From Xiphias gladius (lineage: Eukaryota; Chordata; Actinopteri; Istiophoriformes; Xiphiidae): a stretch of DNA of 64,000 nt. Below, piece by piece: positions 1-12,794 of this stretch. Where the stretch lies: assembly GCF_016859285.1 (NCBI RefSeq), contig NC_053400.1, positions 31,949,001 through 32,013,000 of the forward strand. Direction: 5' to 3'. The number at the start of each line of letters is the position of its first letter. Positions within the stretch are counted from its first letter, which is position 1. The notes beneath the pieces were generated by a model. That model was given only the letters and a program-made list of their open reading frames with translations. It did no database searches and was not told where the DNA came from. The position numbers and the translations under genes are program-made.

Positions 1-2188
1 ACAATATCCACTTGTAGTTACCACAACGGTATTACACTTCTTTGTAGTTTGGACACTCACAGCACTTGGTTAAGGTTCGGGAAAGATCCTGGTCTGGTTA
101 AACACGGAAAAGGTTCACACTGACTTCAGACACAATGCGTTTATTTACATTTAGCAAAAGCCACCGCGTCTCTCCAACCTTAGTTTTGGATTTCGTGGCC
201 TAAACCACAGACGGGACTGTGGATGCGAACCTGAGCCTCTGGTGTCACAGCCCGGTGCGATGTAGCACTTCGTTCATTCAGAAAAACATGCCCCTGGGCG
301 TAGTCCAGCCAGCGATGACGTCTGTCACCACAGCGTGATTGGGAATGTAATTTAGTGATACGGAGACTTAACGTCTAGGGGACAGGGTTGTCTACCAACA
401 GTCAACTCTGGTGTGTCTCGTGCCCATGAAGCAATAACCAAAAGCCTCTTGGATGAGCGGTAAAATGTCTTTAAGATGAAAAGAGCACATCCACATCTTG
501 ACATCATTTTTTCTCTGGGGATGTCAGTGTCGCTCTGTTGGGCCCCCGCTTTGGTCCCAACTCAAACATCTCAACTACCATTAGATGGGTTGCTGTGAGA
601 TCCGCTACAGATATTAATAGATAGAGAGGATAAAGGTGCGGTTTTAGTGGAAAAGAACTGGTTCCCACATGTTTGTACTGGTCATTGTAACAGCGCACAT
701 TTGCAGAGAGTCTCTCCTGGAAGACATTTTGTTGATCACACGAAAAAATGCCACAAATATTTGAGTAACAAATGAAAAAAAGAGAACTGACAGAGTAGCT
801 CAGGCCTTTTCTTCTTTCTCACCTCCACACAGCTGGAGAATCATGGTTTGAGGTGGGTCTGAATGTCAGATTGCCAGGCTCGGAAAGTTCAAGAAATGGA
901 TTTAATGGATATTATATATATTTTAGAAATGGCATAATGTCGGGGATGCATCTGATCGGTCCCAGATTGATTCTGCAGCAGGACCACGAGCCTAAACACG
1001 CAGCCGGAGTCATAAAGAACTGACTTCAGAGACCGGAAGAACAAGGAGTCTCGCAGCAGGTGGTCCGGCCCCCAGAGAGACCTGATCTCAACATTATTGA
1101 GTCAGTCTGGGATTTTTTTTCTGTACAGTGCGTCTGCTCCAATATGTGAGTGTTGACTGTCTATGTGTGTGGTTTTAGTGTTAAACCCCGAAACTGCAGC
1201 TCACAAACCGCGTTCGCTCGACAGGTGAAGCTTTGTCTGCTGTTGATTTTCACATTTCTCTCAGATGAGATATTTTTCTGGTCGCGATGTGTGATATTTA
1301 CTTAACACTTTTTTTTTTTAATCTTTACCAACCAAAGTGTGTAAATAGCATCAAGCACTGAAAACTGGCATCAAATGTCTGGCCATACTTGGACAGCTAC
1401 TGGTGTGTGTGTTTTTTTTTTTCCTCTTTCTTACATTTAACATTTGAGAACTTTGGCGTTCTTTCTTCAATGAAAAAAATTGGTTTTGAAAAGGTTTTTG
1501 TGACGGCGCATACCATGTGATACCGTGTAAGCGCAGTCTCCCCAAATTTGATTCCAGCTTTCCTCCACTGTCTCCTCACAACTCTCGATGGACTTTACTG
1601 TCAAACTATCAAATGTTATATATGTTGGCAAAACTTACCTAAATAAAATATTATATAAATAAACAGTTTTACAGAAGCAAGGTATCAATAAAAATATTGT
1701 TTTGGTATCGGTGCTGAAAATCAGGTGTCATACTGGTGTCATTCTCCTGTTAGGAAACCAACAGTCACCTGCGAAAACTGGAGAGACTCTTCTGCAAAAA
1801 ACCAGCGCTGTGGTTTTGACTACAAACGGGCGCTGATCTGTAACGACCGGGGATGAGCAGTGAAGCGGGAGGGTTTACGTGACGAGAGACCGATTCTACA
1901 TTTTAGAAATGACTGAAGATATGAGACTTAGAGGTGTTATCGCTGAAGCTACAATCAGTAAGCCACACGATGAATAAACAGTCCTAAGCCGGCTCTAAGG
2001 TCTTGGTACCGATGTTGTGTTACATGATGTTGCCGAATGAAACAATGAAACGTATTAGATTCCCTTCATGTGTATCGTGACGGGGGCAGAGAAAGCTGCA
2101 AAAAGCTGCGGCCATGTTGCAGAAAAATTTTAAAAGCTGTACACATCGCAATGAAACGCATTAACTCACGTTTCGCATGTTTCTACAG
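1..2188. other. Upstream flank of c1qtnf4, no gene recognised
   Basis: No reading frame here resembles a known protein, and the short frames are A/T-rich chance openings. The only recognisable content is a Tc1-like transposase relic near 965-1125. A splice acceptor (cag) at 2186-2188 closes the stretch and shows that c1qtnf4 has at least one untranslated 5' exon somewhere upstream. I could not place that exon or its promoter. Confidence 0.5.
965..1125 (+). mobile_element. Tc1-like DNA transposon relic (3' part of transposase)
   Basis: The plus strand reads QQDHEPKHAAGVIKN, a stop, then LQRPEEQGVSQQ and PERPDLNIIESVWDFF. This matches the Tc1 transposase segment around the second catalytic Asp (family form QQDNDPKHTA...) and the third acidic residue (SPDLNIIESVWD). 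One in-frame stop lies after VIKN and the rest of the element is missing or unrecognisable. It is an old fossil of a plain DNA transposon. Terminal repeats were not found. Confidence 0.75.
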
Positions 2189-2193
2189 ATACG

Positions 2194-5100
2194 ATGCTGC
2201 TCCCAGCGAGCGCGCTGATTGGCCTGCTGTGCCTGAGCCATGCAGGGGGCGTTGGGGGTTTTGCCCGTCTGCAGGACGAAGTGGAGCTCCGCTCGGCTTT
2301 CTCGGTCGCACGCACCAACAGTATGGAAGGCGGACCTAAGATGACAGTGACCTTTGACACGGTTTATGTCAACATCGGCGGGGATTTTGACCCCAGGGCT
2401 GGCATGTTTCGCTGCCGCATCCCTGGGGCTTACTACTTCTCCTTCACGGTGGGAAAGTTTCCGCACAAAGACCTGTCTGTGATGCTGATGAAGAACAGAA
2501 ACGAGGTACAGGCCATCGTTTACGAGGAGAACGCTGGAGAAGAGAGGAAGGTAGGTGGGCCCCTTTCAGGGGAAAAGGAAAGATCTGCAGAGCAAAGGTG
2601 CAAATCCTGAGACCCCAAACGGAGTCAGAATGTAGCCCTCCTTCACATGATCTTGCAGCCTGTGTCAGACCTCTGAATCACTCCTCATTTTGACAAAGGT
2701 CAGGTGTTGTTTTCACGATTGACCATTTTCCAGCTGGAGGAACAACAGAGCCAATCAGAGCATTTGTGGGTGGGAGTTAAGTTATCAGACGGGCACTGGT
2801 GATATTTCATATTTTTCTTACTGTCATTAAAAATCCCATTAAAAGACCAAAACCAACAAATGAACGTCTCCTACTAAAAAGTACTGCGTGTTCGAATCAA
2901 GGCGCAGGGATGACACAGAGTACTGAGAGACGTACAAAGGCTTCATTTAGCGCTGTGTGAAAAAACTCGCCCTCTCATTAATTTGAGTGGAACCAGTCTT
3001 GATATTTCTACTGTTTACCTCACAGTCTTTGCAACTAAACGTCACATAATTGAAGCCGTGATAACTTTCCGGAAGTTGTAAAATCCTGTCTGTGACCATC
3101 ACACACCGCCGTGCAGTGTTGTAGTGTCTAATCCGCCTCTAACCACATTAATCTGTGACTCGAACTGAACTTTCTGGAGCGTGTTTCATCGTCTCATCGG
3201 GACCCTAAACAACGTGCCCCCACCAATGCAGACTCCCGTGCTGTTCTAATGCAGTGCTGTTTTCCGTCTGCATTCCCACTACCACATCGTTGGTTTTGGT
3301 CTTTTCACGGGATGGAAAACGATGGACTTGGTGGCGAGAACTCTTGTTCTGACCAGAAAACTTCCTAATGGCTGTCGTCCATTAAACGAGCGTGCGGCGC
3401 AATGCGGCGTTGACAAAATCAAAACGTCAGTGCAGCGTACATCAGCGATACATCTGTCACTAGTGATTATATGGGATCAAATTATGGTCAATAAGATTTT
3501 GAGCTTGTAAAGAGACGTTCACAAATAATTCCAAAGTCTGTAGTTGTAAATGAATCTTTGTAAACCTGTAAAATAAATCTGCATGAGAAATTCAAATTTG
3601 TGCAAGTGTGGATCACAAGATCTGTATTCATAAAAAAAAAAATTAAAACCAAAATCTGTGAACAAATGATCTCAGTGGTGAGGTTACACGGAGAAACTGA
3701 AAAAAAGAAGCGCTTTTGTGAACATTTGTGTGCAGATAAAAAGCGGGAAACTGCCTGTAAAACCCACCTGGGTCACAGGAGAGCCCGCAAAGACGTCCAT
3801 CTTGAAAAATCTGCCACAGCTTTCAGGCAACGGAGCCACCTGCCCTCTGATTGGACTGTCATTGTCCGACCAGATTCAGGTGTAAAGAGTTTGAGCGCTG
3901 GGTTTTAGAGGCAGTTTTCTCAGTCCTTTTGACCCTAATTTGAGCCCATATGATGAGCCGCCTAGAGTAAACGGCTAACAAGAAGAAGTTATCGGAATAG
4001 TAATGAAAGGGTCATCCAGTCAGAGATACTGGATTTTCTAGAGGTCAAAAGGTTGACAGGTCTTTCTTCAAGACTTGAGTTAAGCAGACAGGTCTCACGG
4101 GAAGGACAGCCTCTGGTTAAAAAAAAACAAAAACGGCTGACTTAGGTTTCAAGAGGGATTTTTCCCTCTAAGGAAATGTTTGCAAAAGGTCTTTTATCGT
4201 GTCAAGGCTCTCCAACTGTCTTACAGTGCGATATGGCTCTTATCACAGGGGGTGTGTTTGCGTTGGGGTGGAAAATGAAAGCAGAACAAAGGGGATTAGA
4301 CGCCAAATTCTGCTGAATGAAGGGCTGCGTGAGGTAGATCATCGGATTACGTTTGGTGCCGTTGCCTCGATGTGAAAAAGACCCAGATACGAGTCAGTCG
4401 CTGGCATAATAAAGTTCGCTTCGATCCCCAGGTGCAGAGCCAGAGTGTCATGCTGCAGCTGGAGTTCGGTGACACCGTCTGGCTCCGTCTCCACGGTGAC
4501 CCTCGCTACGCGCTCTACAGCAACACCGGACACTACACCACCTTCAACGGTTACCTCGTCTACCCTGACATCTACGACTACCAGGCACACCACCGCCGAC
4601 ACCATCCGGCCCACAACCCCCAGAAGCCCCAGCAGGACGGCATCCCCTCGTTGAATAGTAACCAGGCCGCGGACCACGTCAGGTCAGGAACGGGAGATAC
4701 GGAGGAGAAGGAGCCGCAACATAGAGAGGAAGAGGAGGAAGAGGAGGAGGAGGATGACGACGAAGACGACGACCAGAGATCTGCCTTCTCGGTGGGGCGC
4801 ACCCAGAGCATCGTGGGGGTCGACCAAGTGGGCATGCCGCAGCACCAGCCCGTCAGCTTCGATACAGCGTTCGTCAACATCGGAGAAGACTTTAACATGA
4901 CGGAGGGGGTGTTCACCTGCCGCGTTCCGGGCGTGTACTACTTCTCCTTCAACGTGGGCAAGCTGCCGCAGAAGACGCTGTCCGTCAAGCTGATGAAGAA
5001 CCGCCTGGAGGTGCAGGCGATGATCTACGACGACAGCCAGGGCGAGAAAGCTCTGCAGAGTCAGAGCTTGATGCTGTCGCTGAAACCGGGAGACACGGTC

Positions 5101-5247
5101 TGGCTCTACTCGCACCAGAGAGATGGATTCGGGGCCTACAGCAACCACGCCAAGTACATCACCTTCACCGGCTTCCTGGTTTACCCAGACTTCCCCGCCA
5201 CCACCGCCACCACCAGCAGCCAGTCATATGCAGACAAGAAACCCTAG
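2194..5247 (+). CDS. c1qtnf4: Complement C1q and TNF-related protein 4 (CTRP4)
   Basis: Two coding exons, 2194-2550 and 4432-5247, joined in phase 0, give 390 aa. The exon containing the start begins at 2189 after a cag acceptor. The ATG opens a hydrophobic secretion signal ([18 protein letters not shown], residues 2-19). The protein has two C1q domains: about residues 33-165 ([11 protein letters not shown] to GYLVYPD) and 235-372 ([11 protein letters not shown] to GFLVYPD). Each carries VNIGxDF, YYFSFxVGK and LMKNRxEVQA. Tandem C1q domains without a collagen stalk are diagnostic of CTRP4, a secreted cytokine-like protein studied for feeding control and inflammation. The linker (166-234) is His/Pro-rich, then strongly acidic, ending in a run of Glu and Asp. 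The length exceeds my recollection of human CTRP4 (about 329 aa), mostly through this linker. The intron interrupts the first C1q domain. The family is certain. Upstream UTR exons and the poly(A) site were not placed. Confidence 0.93.
2551..4431 (+). other. c1qtnf4 intron
   Basis: This 1,881-base intron has donor GTAGGT and acceptor ccccag. The in-frame ATG at 4372 inside it is not the real start: it lies upstream of the acceptor and would cut the first C1q domain in half. The upstream exon supplies the missing N-terminal half exactly in frame. I see no other gene or recognisable repeat in it. Confidence 0.75.
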
Positions 5248-5681
5248 CTGCAGGGCTTGGGCTAGGGATTGAACACGGTGGGAGGAATTCATGCAAGATG
5301 GAAAAGTCTCGGAGTCCACCCACAGAAGGCGTTGTGCAGTTTCTGAGTTGTGCGCAGGGTGGAGAAGGACGAGTGCCGCTTTGTGGTCGTCTCTGACGCT
5401 TCCTCTTCATATGAATTCCCGCACACAGTCACAGGGACCTTGGACCTTGGGTACAGAGCTCAAATGAAAAGCTCCCCAACTTCCAGCTGCAGGTTTCCCA
5501 GGATATGATTTCATCTCACTCAAACGTGGAATATTAGCTCTAATTGAATACTTCACTCTGTAATGAAAGCTCGGCGATTACCTGCTCACCTCTGTGTCAT
5601 TAGCGTCAGTACAACCACCAAAAGGCACAAGGATCAAGTCATCATAAATTCACGCAGCTGTGGAACGAAACTAATTACATC

Positions 5682-5815
5682 TACCCAAGTACTTCCGGAG
5701 AAATCTGAGCTACTTGTGTGTTACTTGAGTATTTCCATGTTATGCGACTTCATACTCCTACCCCACATACATTTCAGGGAGAAATATACTTTTCACTGCA
5801 CGACCTTTAATTGAT
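5682..5815 (+). repeat. hAT-like MITE fragment, 'AGTGGTGGAAAGTAACTAAG' family
   Basis: The text (CCAAGTACTT...TTACTTGAGTATTTCCATGTTA...) matches the body of a repeat seen better at 15770, 23457 and 28299, whose ends read CAGTGGTGGAA and TTCCACCACTG. Both ends are lost here. The family assignment is from memory of percomorph genomes. The hAT-like label rests on the CAGTGG-type termini. Confidence 0.6.
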
Positions 5816-5944
5816 GGCTGTAGTTAGTAGTTACCTTCAAATTAAGTTTATGATTAAAAAAAAAAAACATACGAAGATGTTATAAAAGGTGATGCATGCG
5901 CATAGATTAAACTATTCCGCAGTACAAAAAATGAGAGATGAAGT

Positions 5945-6270
5945 GACTCAAGTCAATTAATTGATGCGTCAATCAACAGAAAAATATGGCAAAAACATTT
6001 ATAACATACATTTATATAGAACAGTATAAAACATTTCATGGTTGCAGCTTCTCAAAAGTGAGGATCCGCTGTTTTTCATTGTCTTAAGTTACAATAAACC
6101 GAATTATTTTGAGGGTTTGATTATTGATTTGACAAAATGAGCTATTAGAAAGTGTCGCGTTGGGTCTTGGTAATTGTTACGTCATTTCTCACCATTTTCT
6201 GAAGTTTTACAAACCAAACAATCAATTGAATAGATCGAGAACATACTCAGCCGATAATCCGTAATGAAAT
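5945..6270. repeat. 'CTGCAACTAACGATTA' family MITE-like repeat, diverged copy
   Basis: The stretch carries family pieces AATTAATTGATGCGTCAATC, GCAGCTTCTCAAAAGTGAGG, CATTTCTCACCATTTTCTG and CAAACCAAACAATCAATTGA. The family is short, has ends near AGGGCTGCAAC and GTTGCAGCTCT, and is spread through this window. It is probably a non-autonomous DNA transposon. No coding capacity is visible. Confidence 0.6.
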
Positions 6271-9200
6271 GAAATCATTAGTAGCAGTCCCACGTAAAAT
6301 AGTTTGTATAAAATTAGCTTCAACTCAGGTTGCCAACAACAGTAAAGTAAAACGCTGCTCACACATCGTATTTTGAATTTGTGGCATCATTTTCACAAGC
6401 ACTGTTAGTGCTCCGTGGTCAAAGTATTGGTTTGTGATCAATTGATTGCACTGTGGGTTCGTACATATCCTCCGCTGGTGCCCCTGTTGCAGAAGAGACT
6501 TAGCCCAGCTCCAGACTTCTGCCGATTAAAGTGAAACTAAATGATAATTCGGTCTGATTATTAATGGTGATTAATGAAAATTCATGCACATTTTATGCTC
6601 TTTGATAAGCAGCAGGCGAAGCTCATTAGCAACATATGTTCAGTGAATATTTAACTGACATAAAGTTGAGGAGATAATCAGAGAGTTTTCATTTTTTTAA
6701 GTGAAATATTCCTTTAGGTCCATTTGTTACCCTTGTCGAAGACTTGGTGTTTCTGCTTGTATGTAAAAAGTCACTTTGCTTCCTTTATTGTCTTTAGAGG
6801 CATGTGAAAATGATATGAACTGTGTGTTTTGTGTCAAAGCCAGTCTCTCTTCTCTTCCTTTTGGAGCGTTTCCAGGCCGGATACAGAGGACCACAGCACG
6901 AAACTGACTTAGCTCTGGAAAAGCGCAGACTGCGTTCCCATCCGACTGCTGACCACATGCCACCTCTGAGCCTGCAGGGTTCTGGACCGTAATTTGATTT
7001 CTAATTCTAGCAGCGTTTAATTCATTTCTTCAGATGGCGACGCGCCGTGGGGAAAATTGAACAGCTTCTCCCGGGCCACTGTGACACGCGTGTCTGCTTA
7101 ATTTCACACTGCCGGGAGAAAGATGAGGCGGTTCAAAATTGTGACCAACGCTGACTTAACGAAATCCCCCTTCCCTGTTTGAGAGGCGCCATGTGAAGTG
7201 ACACTTCACTTTGATTGAACATTTACGTGTTTTTTTTAAGTGTCTTATCTGGATGTAAATTTATGAGAAGTGAAGTTATGATATAAACTATGGTCTAAAC
7301 ACACCAGTGTACTGCAAGTAGGCCAATTTAGTTGTCGAAAAAGTGTCACATTGATTTTCTAAAAATTAACTCAGCAAGAGAGGGCAATGTAATCAGTTTT
7401 ATGAATTCAAATTGTAATATCTTGGACTGCAGTTTTAAAGGTTTGGTTTACCTGATTTCTGCTGCCACTACAATACAAAATTAGTGAAAAGAGTTTTGTG
7501 TTTGGGGCTCAAACCTCTTAAAAATTACATTTATAAATTTCGCTGATTAATATTTTTGTTTAATCACTGGACCAAATGAGTGTCTGTAATGTGATAGCGG
7601 TTGCTTGTGGACAGTTATCATCTGACGCTACAGTTCTCTTCAGCTCTATAGGGCTTATTAGCAGCTTTTAGCTCCATGTTTTGGTTTTACAGCCCAGAAT
7701 TTCAGTGTTTTGGTTCAGTCTCACTGCTCTCACCATTTTCATTTCCAGCCGAAAAAGGCTCTGCTAAACCCACCATATGCTACTTACCCATCACCAAATG
7801 ATAGACACACTTAGAGACTAGCTAATGAACATAGTGGAGCATTTAGCAGCTAGAGAGCCAGATTTTTTTTTCTCAGGAGCTGGTGGAGACCCAAACAGAA
7901 CAAAAAAAGAAAAAAAGTGGTTATAGACTTTAGATTTGTCAGGTGGAAAAAAATGCGGCAAGAGACGTTATAAGATGGGACACAAACCGTTTAAAGAATC
8001 CTGAATATAAAAGTCCGAAACGCCAAAGATGGCTGTTGTATGACACATATCCGCCCCCGCCCATAAACCAATCGTCTGCTTTGTAACAGCTGGATGGAAA
8101 ATATATTAAGCCAATTGTGTTGTTGCAGTGACACAAGCGAAACCTTGCACATGCATAGAAGAAGTAGAACCTGTGGAAAAAAAGTGACTTAAACGTTATT
8201 TTGGGGCAAAGTCACCAAACATTTTAAGTCGTTTTTAATCAGATTGAACTGGTGATTCTATACATGCAGTTTTTATGTCCCGGTGACCATTGAAAGTGAA
8301 GTTGTGGCTCTCTCCCCCATGCATCTAGGTAGAGACCTGGTCTTGTTAGCCCGAAATAACTGCCCGGGGACATTTCCAAGACGGCTGCCGAGTGGCGAGA
8401 CTTGCCCTATAAGGACTTTGACGTTACTAACTCAATGCTAATGTTGTTCTGTGTCTGACGGATGTGTAAATAAGCAAGCGTTTGCTGAGGCTGTCACCAC
8501 AGCAGCATTAAATGATGATAATATGTCAGTGTTGTGTTTACAGCTTATTCCATTGGCCCCAAGTGCCAAAAACCAAAACTACATACATAGTTAAATACTA
8601 CTAGTAATGGAGGAAATGTGTTTTTCTTTTTATAATTTGGGGAAAACAGACCATTTTAATTGGAGGCAAATGTGATCAGCAAAGTCAAGCTCATTGTGTT
8701 AGTGGCAGAGCTTTTTTGTTATCTCCAACAAACCCGCCTGGCAGCGGTTCCAACCTGTGGTTAAATACATACGGATCGATTTCTAATCAAACAAACAGTC
8801 ACAAACCAGAAGGAGAGAAACAAGGCAGTGTGGCAAGTGAGGACAACGAGGGGTCAGAGCGTGCAGCGGCCGAAAATCAAAACAGAGACGCTGCAGCAAG
8901 CGGACTGCAGGCGGCAAGAGTTTAAAAAAAAAACAAACAAAAAAAACCCCCACACACAAACAAAAAAAAAAGACATGATTTTTTTTTTTCCCCCATTCAG
9001 CCCGTTTGTGTTAAATATGCAGCCAAGCCTGCTCCGGTTTCAAATAAAGTAACTTGAGTGAGTCATTTCCAAATCACACACCCAAAGTTGTGTGTTTTTT
9101 TGGGGGGGTTTCAAGGTAAAAGTGGCTCCCAAGGAAAAATTGGCAAAGACCACTACACTTAAGGAAAGCACAAAGCTGAAATGAGGTTCCACTCGATTTA

Positions 9201-11239
9201 TTTACTATGAAATATCAAAACCTAAAAACGGTATTTATCTACAAAGCCACTGGTGGAAAACTACCGTCTTTCGTCTCATCCCCGCTGCTTTGGCACTCTG
9301 GCCCATACCTATCAAGATCCAGCGATTAGCTGATGCTTCAGGCACCCCCGAACCAGAACTGACCTGCCTTTGCTGTTGGTTCAGCAATTTCATTGAATAA
9401 TGTGCAACGTCAACTGTTAAAAAAAAAAAAAAAAATCAAAACACTTGCACCTCTCTGTAACATCAGGGACATTCTCAAAAATTGTTCTCGTCCTGTTTGT
9501 GACAGCTTTGACTGAGACAGCACATTTTACATTGTTTAATTTCTGGGCTCTCTTTTATTGATGTGTCTCTCCGTCCTTCCTGCCTCCCTACAACCTCATT
9601 TAAACTTGTCAAGTCAAAATGAAATACCATAACAGATAAACCTGAAAATGTGACCACACGGTACAGTCAGAAGTCATAGGAGTCTTTTGCGACGGGGAAA
9701 TGGACTCACACCTTCTCTGGAAACTAGTAACAGACAGCGAGTCTCGGGCTTCGCGCTCTCACCAGGCCTCTCTCCACCACAGCGTTACTAATCGATTTCT
9801 AAGAAAGAGACACAGTTTTGGACGATGAAACGCTAAACTCTTTTTCACAGCAAGAAATTATACTGTCGGTGTGCCTCGTTGGAGATAATAATGTGTCCCG
9901 TCACAGTCTAACCCTCGGTGGGTTCCCTACTTCAGCCTCAGTGAGTGAGCAGCGCACAGAGGTGGACCTGTGATTGCCCCGGTTTGACTTTAAAAAAAAC
10001 AAACAAAAAACAGACCCGACCCGGTTCAGTAAATCCTGATCGGTCTGAGAAACCCGTTACCCACTAACAAAAACCCTGCGCAGAACCCGTGGCGTGTGAA
10101 GTGACTCGAGCATAGGACACGCTCGGAAGCCCTTGTGTGATGCATGCATGCACCTGAAAATTTCATGATTGCTGAAAAGCTTCACAGGCCCAGTCGACGC
10201 CTGTTAACTGTGTGTTCTCTTTTTTTGACGAGTGAATTTATCCGTGCAGTAACTGAACATATGTTGGATGTTTCTGGTCTGTGCTCCTTTTTCTTTCCGA
10301 TAATCCCGATGAGAGGTTGATCGTCGTGTCTTAGAAAAACCGTGTCGAGCAGACGTGGGTCAAAATGTGGTTGAAAGCACCTCCCTTTTATTGCTCAAAT
10401 TTGGCTCGTGTCCCAAAAAAAAAAAAAAAAAAAAAAGCACAACTCCAACCGTGAAGGATAAACACCTAGAAAACAAACAAATAAACACTGAAAAACATGT
10501 TGACCCATGTCCTGCCTTCAGTAGTCTGGCTCATGTTGACTCTTTGAAGTGTTTTGAGTATTTCTTACATGTAAAATGAATACTTCACTGAAAATGTTTG
10601 ACAAAATAAAAACAACGAAATGTACAGCCTGGACTGTTACTGTGCCCATGATGTGAACTCAGTCAGAAATAATGAGCTGACAGATGAAAGCAACAGCATT
10701 CAGAGAAATTCACAGCTGCATGGCTTCACTCTTGATTTGTATATTCTGTGCCGCAGCGCCATCCGCTGGCTGATTCCAGTATGGTAGATTTGTATGACTG
10801 AGGCTAGAAATTTGCTCTAATTACTTAAAATTCCACTTGTTTGTGGATTTATAAAAAACCTCTGGATCCCAATTAATTGAATTAAATTGAAAACTTAATA
10901 GTAAAAAAAGGTAGTAAAAATAGCTGAAACCAACAAGGAAATTAGCAAAGCATGAAAGGTTTCAGCAGGTGTACTACATGGCCAACTCAATGTGGACCCT
11001 GGTTTGGAGCCCCTTAATCTGGGCCCACAACTATCAAAGTGCTAGAAGTAAAATTTTGGATTTAAGTGAAAGATAGAAGCGAAAATCCTTAAATTTTCCC
11101 CACAAACAAAAGAAATTTTTTTTTATCAAATTTCTTTTGACTTAAAAATCTGACAATTTATGTGTGTAGTCTTTAAATCTCTATGAATAATTAGCACGGG
11201 AAATGAACAACAATCTAACATATTTGTAATGTATGAATA

Positions 11240-12394
11240 TGCACTTACCGAGCACTTTATTAGGAACCCCATAATGCTGGGTAATGCCTGGATTCCGCGA
11301 GATGTTGGAAACTTTCTGCTCCATGTTGACCTGATCGAATCGAATCATTTCTGCAGATTTGTCAGCTGCACATTCATGCTGCCGGTCTCCTGTTCTACCA
11401 CATCCCAAAGGTGTTCTACTGGATCCAGATCTGGTGACTGGGGGGGGCCACTGAAGTAAAATGAACTCATTGTCATGGTCATGAAGCCAGTTTGAGACGA
11501 CTTCTGCTTTGTGACATGGAGCATTATCCTGCTGGAAGTAGCCATTAGAAGGTGGTGAACTGTGGCCATAAAGGGAAGCACATGGTCAGGGACAATACTC
11601 AGACAGGCCGTGGCATTCAAACCATGATTGATTGGTATTAAGGGGCCCAAAGTGGAGCCAAGAAAACCTTCCCCAAACCATTACACCACCACCACCACCA
11701 CCACCAGTCTGGACTGTTGACACAAGGCAGGTTGGGTCCATGGATTCATGCTGTCTACACCAGATTCTGACGCTACCATCTGCTGCCTCAGCAGAAATCC
11801 AGATTCATTAGACCAGGTTCTTTGTTTTTTCCAGTCTTTTTCCAGCAGCGTCAGGTTTCTGTTCTTGGCAGACAGGGCTGGAACCTGACGTGGTCTTCTG
11901 TTGTAGCTAATCCACCTCAAGGTTTGACGTGTTGTTCGTCGCTGAGACGCTTCTCTGCTCCCCACAGTTGTAGAGAGTGGTTACCTGAGTTACCGTTGCC
12001 TTTCTGTCGGCTCCAACCAGTCCGGCCGTTCCCCTCTGACCTCTCTCATCAACAAGGTGTTTCCGTCCTCAGAGCTGCTGCTCACCTGATGGTTTTTCGT
12101 TTCTGGCTCCGTTCTGAGTAAAAACTCTGCAGACTGTTGTGTGTGAAAATCCCAGGAGACCAGCAGATTCAGAAACACTCAAACCAGCTCGTCTGGCACC
12201 AACAACCGTGTCACGGTCAAAGTCACTGAGATCACATTTCTTCCTCATTCTGATGTTTGAACATTGACTGAAGCTCCTGACCTGTATCTGGAGGATTTTA
12301 TGCGATGCAGTGCTGCCACACGATTGGCTGATTGGATAATTGCACGAATAAGCAGGTGTACAGGTGTTTCCTAATAAAGTGCTAGGTGAGTGTA
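11240..12394 (-). mobile_element. Tc1/mariner transposon, nearly full length, transposase decayed
   Basis: The element is 1,155 bp and ends in matching inverted repeats: GCACTTTATTAGGAA follows the left end and TTCCTAATAAAGTGC precedes the right end, with tgcacttacc and ggtgagtgta as termini. It is flanked by TA on both sides (11238-11239 and 12395-12396), as expected for Tc1/mariner. The minus strand encodes transposase from an ATG at 12248 (MRKKCDLSDFDRDTVVGARR). Later pieces include LSAKNRN, WSNESGF, WTQPALCQQS and GPPQSPDLDPVEHLWDVVEQE. The first catalytic Asp position reads Asn (WSNES for WSDES), a stop lies near the end of the DNA-binding part, and several frame changes separate the pieces, so it cannot be active. 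Confidence 0.9.
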
Positions 12395-12794
12395 TAAATA
12401 GGGATCAAAAATATAAAATGGACACAAATTTCTGCTGTGAGACATTCTGCTAAATGTCTTAGATGTCTAAACATCTTCATTTAGAAAGTGATTGTATATA
12501 AAATTAATGACAGATTTATTCTCGCAGTTAAATTCCAAAAAAAGTACGGTAACAGCCAATCAAATGTTTGAATGCTAAGAACAGACTAAAACTATTCTTT
12601 TTAATTATACTGCCTCAGTAAATGTTTTATCATCTCTGATAGTAGCTGTTCCTGTTCTGCAATCATCTTTAACCAACAGACAACTGAATATTTTTAAGTC
12701 AAAGAAGGTTGATAAGTAGTTTTTATTTTGAAGTTTGTCAGTAAAAGTGAAGGATATTTATTTTTTCCAGTTTGACCTTTAGCAGTTTGATAAA

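Noticed and set aside
4372-4431. ATG upstream of the second c1qtnf4 exon as a gene start (291-codon frame)
   Set aside because: It lies in the intron before a good acceptor and would remove the signal peptide and half of the first C1q domain; the upstream exon joins in frame.
4339-5148. Long minus-strand frames opposite c1qtnf4 exon 2, including one rich in Val/Leu/Ser
   Set aside because: They are shadows of the GC-rich coding exon and its acidic repeat; the plus-strand C1q domain explains the stretch.
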